This document shows, one piece after another, positions 12,526 to 12,723 of a stretch of 12,723 bases of DNA (positions within the stretch are counted from its first letter, which is position 1; every line of letters starts with the position of its first letter). Both the position numbers and the translations under genes were made by a program. Source of the DNA: an uncultured cyanobacterium (GTDB lineage: Bacteria > Cyanobacteriota > Cyanobacteriia > PCC-6307 > Cyanobiaceae). The stretch is from assembly GCA_903934745.1 (NCBI GenBank), contig CAIZOZ010000428.1:1-12723 (forward strand), in the 5' to 3' direction. The notes under the pieces are model-generated. The model saw only the letters and a program-made list of their open reading frames with translations. It did no database searches and was not told where the DNA came from.

Positions 12526-12723
12526 TTAGAGCGCGTAAGGATGCAGCACACCGCCCAGCGCCAGCGGGAAATCGCGGCTGTTGCGGGTGACGAGGGTCAG
12601 ATCGGCGCAGCGGGCGGTGGCCAGGATGATCGCGTCGGCGATCGGCAGGCGTGGAAAGGTGTCCAGCCAGGCCTCCACGGGGCCGCTTTCGCCTTCGCGG
12701 CAGCCCACCAGCAGCTCGATCCA
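12526..12723 (-). CDS. PIN-domain (VapC) toxin, C-terminal part; 5' end outside window
   Basis: The frame is open from the window edge and ends at 12526. It reads WIELLVGCREGESGPVEAWL, then FPRLPIADAIILATARCADL, then TLVTRNSRDFPL. The last two blocks are the C-terminal half of a PIN domain with the third and fourth acidic residues (Asp in ADAI and in RDFP). In relatives, about 20-25 residues of helix normally separate the ..LPI strand from the L.DAIILATA helix; here they are directly joined. That suggests an in-frame internal deletion, perhaps between two RLP-coding stretches. Whether the protein still folds is unknown. It is convergent with relE, 63 bp away. Confidence 0.75.
   Translation of the reverse strand, partial: WIELLVGCREGESGPVEAWLDTFPRLPIADAIILATARCADLTLVTRNSRDFPLALGGVLHPYAL

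Noticed and set aside
9144..12723. CRISPR array, tRNA, integrase or transposase in the accessory region
   Set aside because: Looked for regular repeats, tRNA-like ends and integrase/transposase motifs on both strands; none was found.

Overview
The window looks like a piece of chromosome from a high-GC picocyanobacterium of the Cyanobium/Synechococcus type. It carries genes for the photosynthetic NDH-1 complex (ndhK, ndhJ), the chlorophyll-specific Mg-chelatase subunit ChlD, a cyanobacterial-style YvcK with an N-terminal membrane segment, and an MCE-type lipid transport pair. The octamer GCGATCGC (HIP1, the cyanobacterial highly iterated palindrome) occurs at least three times.

Layout. (1) 1-1010, plus strand: the 3' end of ndhK, then ndhJ; both subunits belong to the peripheral arm of NDH-1. 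(2) 1034-2350, minus strand: yvcK, convergent with ndhJ. (3) 2637-4443, plus strand: an ATPase/MCE-protein pair resembling MlaF-MlaD, or TGD3-TGD2 of plastids, with no permease gene beside it. (4) 4564-6693, minus strand: chlD. (5) 6903-9143, plus strand, divergent from chlD: a long SulP-family membrane transporter fused to a STAS domain and a cyclic-nucleotide-binding domain. Its base composition is visibly more AT-rich than its neighbours. (6) 9144-12723: a gene-poor accessory stretch packed with toxin-antitoxin (TA) loci, intact and decayed, and with scraps of metabolic genes.

The accessory stretch, left to right: a carotenoid-oxygenase 3' end (minus); an internally deleted fumarylacetoacetate-hydrolase-family remnant (plus); a HEPN toxin gene broken by a 2-bp insertion and its MNT nucleotidyltransferase partner (minus); a MazF-like C-terminal remnant (minus); an intact VapC PIN toxin with a Phd-type antitoxin and a perfect palindrome as likely operator (minus); the first ~40 codons of a second PIN toxin fused in frame to that antitoxin region, with its own frameshifted AbrB-type antitoxin (minus); a second carotenoid-oxygenase 3' end (minus); an apparently intact Phd/YefM-RelE pair with a TGTAC...GTACA operator (plus); and the 3' part of a third PIN toxin running off the right edge (minus).

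The two carotenoid-oxygenase ends form an imperfect direct repeat about 2.65 kb apart and bracket most of the TA cluster. I see no transposase, integrase, tRNA, rRNA or CRISPR array. The TA cluster reads as a site that repeatedly gained and lost small gene cassettes. I do not see clear evidence for a wholly new system; the most unusual items are the SulP-STAS-cNBD fusion, the carotenoid-oxygenase repeats around the TA cluster, and the exact lesions in the HEPN, AbrB, RelE and PIN genes.
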